Source: a virus. Taken from it: a stretch of DNA of 26,285 nucleotides. Positions 23,901 to 26,285 of the stretch are shown here, piece by piece. Position numbers and translations under genes: made by a program. The number at the start of each line of letters is the position of its first letter. The first letter of the stretch is position 1. The notes beneath the pieces were generated by a model. The model saw only the letters and a list, made by a program, of their open reading frames with translations. It had not been told where the DNA came from and did not search any database. The DNA is taken from IMG/VR virus record IMGVR_UViG_3300017719_000162, positions 1 through 26,285 of that record; one strand, written 5' to 3'.

Positions 23901-24908
23901 ATGACATTTTTTAATCAAGCAGCCTGTTTCACTGACATTCACTTTGGTAACAAAAACAACAGTCATCAACACAATAAAGATTGTGAAGATTTTGTTGATT
24001 GGTTTATACAAAACAGCAAAGACTGTGAAACTTGTATATTTTTAGGCGACTGGCACCATCATCGTGCCGGCGTAAACGTAAGCACACTAAATTACAGCGT
24101 TAATAACGTTCGCAAACTAAGTGAAAACTTTGAACATGTGTATATGATTATGGGCAACCATGACTTATACTATCGAGAAAAGCGAGACCTTAATAGTTTG
24201 CCTTACGCTGGATTATTTGATAATGTAACTCTAGTAGAAGATACATTAATAAAAGACGACATTGCACTTGTGCCTTGGCTAGTTGGCAACGAATGGAAAT
24301 CCATTCATAAAATTAAATGTCGTTATATGTTCGGGCACTTTGAACTTCCGCATTTTAAAATGAATGCTATGGTAGAAATGCCCGATCACGGAGGACTAAA
24401 CACAGAGCATTTGTCTGCCCCTGAATATGTGTTTAGCGGTCATTTCCACAAGCGTCAGCATAAAGGTAATATTCATTACTTAGGATCTCCTTTTCCGCAT
24501 AACTATGCTGATGCTTGGGATGACGATCGTGGTATGATGAAACTTTCGTGGGGTGGTAAGCCAGAGTATATAGACTACGATGGGCCACGTTACAGAACAA
24601 CTCCGTTAAGCAGACTAATAGATGAACCTGATGTTATTCTAAACAGTAAAACATATTGTCGTGCTGTACTTGACGTAAACATTTCATATGAAGAAGCAAG
24701 TTTTATTAAAGAAACATTTGCGAATCAGTATCAATTGCGAGACATTACACTAATGCCTAGCAAAAAAGAAGAACATGCACAAGACTGGAGACAAGTAGAT
24801 GATTTAGAAGTTGAAAATGTAGACCAGATAGTGTATAATAGCTTAAACGCTGTAGACAGTGAAATGATTGACAAAAAATTACTAGTGGATATATATAACA
24901 ACCTATGA
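23901..24908 (+). CDS. 47: Recombination endonuclease subunit gp47 (Mre11/SbcD-like)
   Basis: This is the nuclease half of the gp46/gp47 complex, which resects DNA ends for recombination-dependent replication. All metallophosphoesterase motifs are present: TDIHFG (D12, H14), LGDWHHH (D50), MGNHD (N86, H87), GHFE (H146) and SGHFHKR (H181, H183). They supply the two-metal site. The length (335 aa) matches T4 gp47 (339 aa). The start ATG at 23901 lies 35 bp after gp55 with only a weak ribosome site. The stop overlaps the gp46 start as ATGA, so the two subunits are probably made together. The protein is intact and likely active. T4 also places 47 before 46 and near 55. Confidence 0.94.
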   Translation: MTFFNQAACFTDIHFGNKNNSHQHNKDCEDFVDWFIQNSKDCETCIFLGDWHHHRAGVNVSTLNYSVNNVRKLSENFEHVYMIMGNHDLYYREKRDLNSLPYAGLFDNVTLVEDTLIKDDIALVPWLVGNEWKSIHKIKCRYMFGHFELPHFKMNAMVEMPDHGGLNTEHLSAPEYVFSGHFHKRQHKGNIHYLGSPFPHNYADAWDDDRGMMKLSWGGKPEYIDYDGPRYRTTPLSRLIDEPDVILNSKTYCRAVLDVNISYEEASFIKETFANQYQLRDITLMPSKKEEHAQDWRQVDDLEVENVDQIVYNSLNAVDSEMIDKKLLVDIYNNL

Positions 24909-26285
24909 TTATCATCAAAGAGATTACAATTAAAAACTTCATGAGTGTGGGTAATGTTACCCAGGCTGTACGTTTTAACGACAACGGACTTACACTTGTA
25001 CTAGGAAACAATGTTGACTTAGGCGGCGATGGTAGCCGTAACGGTACTGGCAAAACTACAATAATTAATGCATTATCTTATGCAATGTATGGAAATGCAC
25101 TAACTAATATACGTAAAGACAACCTTATTAATAAAACAAACGGTAAAGGTATGTTAGTTACACTGAACTTTGAAAAAGATGGCGTACAGTATCGTATTGA
25201 ACGTGGACGTAAGTCTAATATTTTTAAGTTCTTTGTAGACAATGTCGATACAGAAGAAGGAAACGAAGCTCAAGGTGAGAATCGTCAAACACAAACAGTA
25301 GTCGAAAAACTATTTGGAATGTCACACGATATGTTTAAACATGTTGTGGCGTTAAATACATACACAGAGCCTTTCCTTAGTATGCGAGCTAACGATCAGC
25401 GAGCAATTATCGAGCAACTGCTAGGCATTACAATGCTAAGTGAAAAAGCAGAAGCTCTTAAAGAACAGCAAAGATATACAAAAGATGCAATCAAAGAAGA
25501 AGATTATCGTATTAAAGCAGTTGAAGATGCAAATCAAACAATTGAAAAAAGTATCAGTGACCTTGAACGTAGACAACGTCTATGGAACTCAAAAAAACAA
25601 GAAACACTGCAAGAACTAGAAATTGCGATAAACGTACTACAAAAAATTGATATTGAACAAGAACTAGCTAATCATAAATTACTAGCAGATTATCTAGCCA
25701 ATAAAAGTCGATTAGATGAAGCTAACCGATGGATTTCTAGAATCCAAGCTGATAATACAAAACTAGATAAACTTATAATTAAGTTAGAAAAAGAGATAGT
25801 ACTACTACATGATCATAAGTGTCATGCATGTGGACAAGAAATACATGACAACAGTCATGAAGAGTTGTTACGTAATAAAGAAGATCAACTAGCTGATGCA
25901 CGTATGCAAATTTTAACTAATGGTACACAAGAACAAGAACACATAGAAGTGATTACTGAAATAGGCGAACTAGGTCAATTACCAAGTACATTGTATAATA
26001 CAGAGCAAGAAGCATACGAACATCATAATCAAGTTGAAAGTTTACGTACAGAGCATAAAAATAAACAAAAAGAAATAGACACTTATCAAGAACAAATTGA
26101 TAGCTTGAAAGAAACTGCTCTACAAGAAGTTAGTTGGGATACAATGAATTCTCTAGTAGAATTAAAAGAACACCAAGACTTCCTGTACAAACTATTAACA
26201 AACAAAGATAGCTTTATACGTAAACGTATTATTGAGCAAAACTTACAGTATCTAAATTCTAGACTTGCTTACTATTTGACTAAAC
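24905..26285 (+). CDS. 46: Recombination endonuclease subunit gp46 (Rad50/SbcC-like), N-terminal part
   Basis: This is the ATPase half of the resection complex. The frame opens at the ATG at 24905, inside the gp47 stop (ATGA), and runs 460 codons to the window edge. Walker A is GSRNGTGKTT at residues 43-52, after the usual start IKEITIKNFMSVGN. A conserved signature-lobe region follows (EKLFGMSHDMFKHVVALNTY, then RAIIEQLLGITMLSEKAEAL). A long charged coiled coil is broken at the zinc hook, HKCHACGQ, with Cys306 and Cys309. Two hooks pair across a metal to join dimers. The returning coiled-coil arm is present, but the C-terminal lobe with Walker B lies outside the window. Identification is strong; T4 gp46 is 560 aa, so roughly 100 residues are missing here. 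Confidence 0.94.
   Translation, partial: MIIIKEITIKNFMSVGNVTQAVRFNDNGLTLVLGNNVDLGGDGSRNGTGKTTIINALSYAMYGNALTNIRKDNLINKTNGKGMLVTLNFEKDGVQYRIERGRKSNIFKFFVDNVDTEEGNEAQGENRQTQTVVEKLFGMSHDMFKHVVALNTYTEPFLSMRANDQRAIIEQLLGITMLSEKAEALKEQQRYTKDAIKEEDYRIKAVEDANQTIEKSISDLERRQRLWNSKKQETLQELEIAINVLQKIDIEQELANHKLLADYLANKSRLDEANRWISRIQADNTKLDKLIIKLEKEIVLLHDHKCHACGQEIHDNSHEELLRNKEDQLADARMQILTNGTQEQEHIEVITEIGELGQLPSTLYNTEQEAYEHHNQVESLRTEHKNKQKEIDTYQEQIDSLKETALQEVSWDTMNSLVELKEHQDFLYKLLTNKDSFIRKRIIEQNLQYLNSRLAYYLTK

Noticed and set aside
24757-25053. 98-codon minus-strand frame across the gp47/gp46 junction
   Set aside because: It is antisense to two confidently identified nuclease genes with intact motifs, so it is a shadow frame.
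1-26285. Prophage or defence-island features (integrase, attachment sites, toxin-antitoxin, tRNA)
   Set aside because: None was found on either strand; every gene fits the virion, late sigma factor or replication/recombination set of a lytic T4-like phage.

Overview
The window is an AT-rich piece of a T4-like myovirus genome. It carries a block of T4-type baseplate genes beside the T4-type late sigma factor (gp55) and the gp46/gp47 recombination nuclease. The proteins look most like those of the marine T4-like phages (cyanophages and pelagiphages) rather than T4 itself. The signs are an enlarged gp55, a short gp53, a short tail-tube cap, a gp5 without a lysozyme insertion, and a very large structural protein after gp6. 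No integrase, attachment site, tRNA, CRISPR array or bacterial housekeeping gene is visible, so this reads as a lytic phage. The host cannot be fixed from this window.

Left and centre (1-22877, all minus strand): read in transcription order (right to left), the genes are a nucleotidyltransferase-like enzyme, tail-tube cap (gp48/gp54-like), wedge gp53, an 892-residue hub protein ending in a putative M15-like peptidase domain, gp5 (OB fold plus beta-helix, no lysozyme), a 300-residue protein that looks like a degenerate T4-lysozyme fold, wedge gp25, an enlarged gp6, a 3739-residue giant structural protein, a 199-residue structural protein, and the start of a tail-fibre-like protein cut by the window edge. 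The genes are packed with almost no spacing. Four junctions are TAATG, where stop and start share one base, and one is ATGA. This fits one translationally coupled late operon building the baseplate. Late-promoter-like octamers (TATAAATA type) lie at the head of the block and again before the 199-residue gene and gp25.

Right (22987-26285, plus strand): gp55, gp47 and the first 460 codons of gp46. A sigma70-type promoter (TTGACA, 17 bp, TATATT) precedes gp55, and a second such pair lies just before gp47. The 109-bp divergent region 22878-22986 therefore looks like a switch point. Host-type transcription goes right to make the late sigma factor and the replication/recombination nuclease, and gp55-dependent transcription goes left to make the baseplate.

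The most interesting points are how peptidoglycan-related domains are distributed over the hub genes compared with T4, the modular giant protein and the modules it shares with its neighbours, and the promoter architecture. All family assignments come from reading motifs by eye; no database search was run.
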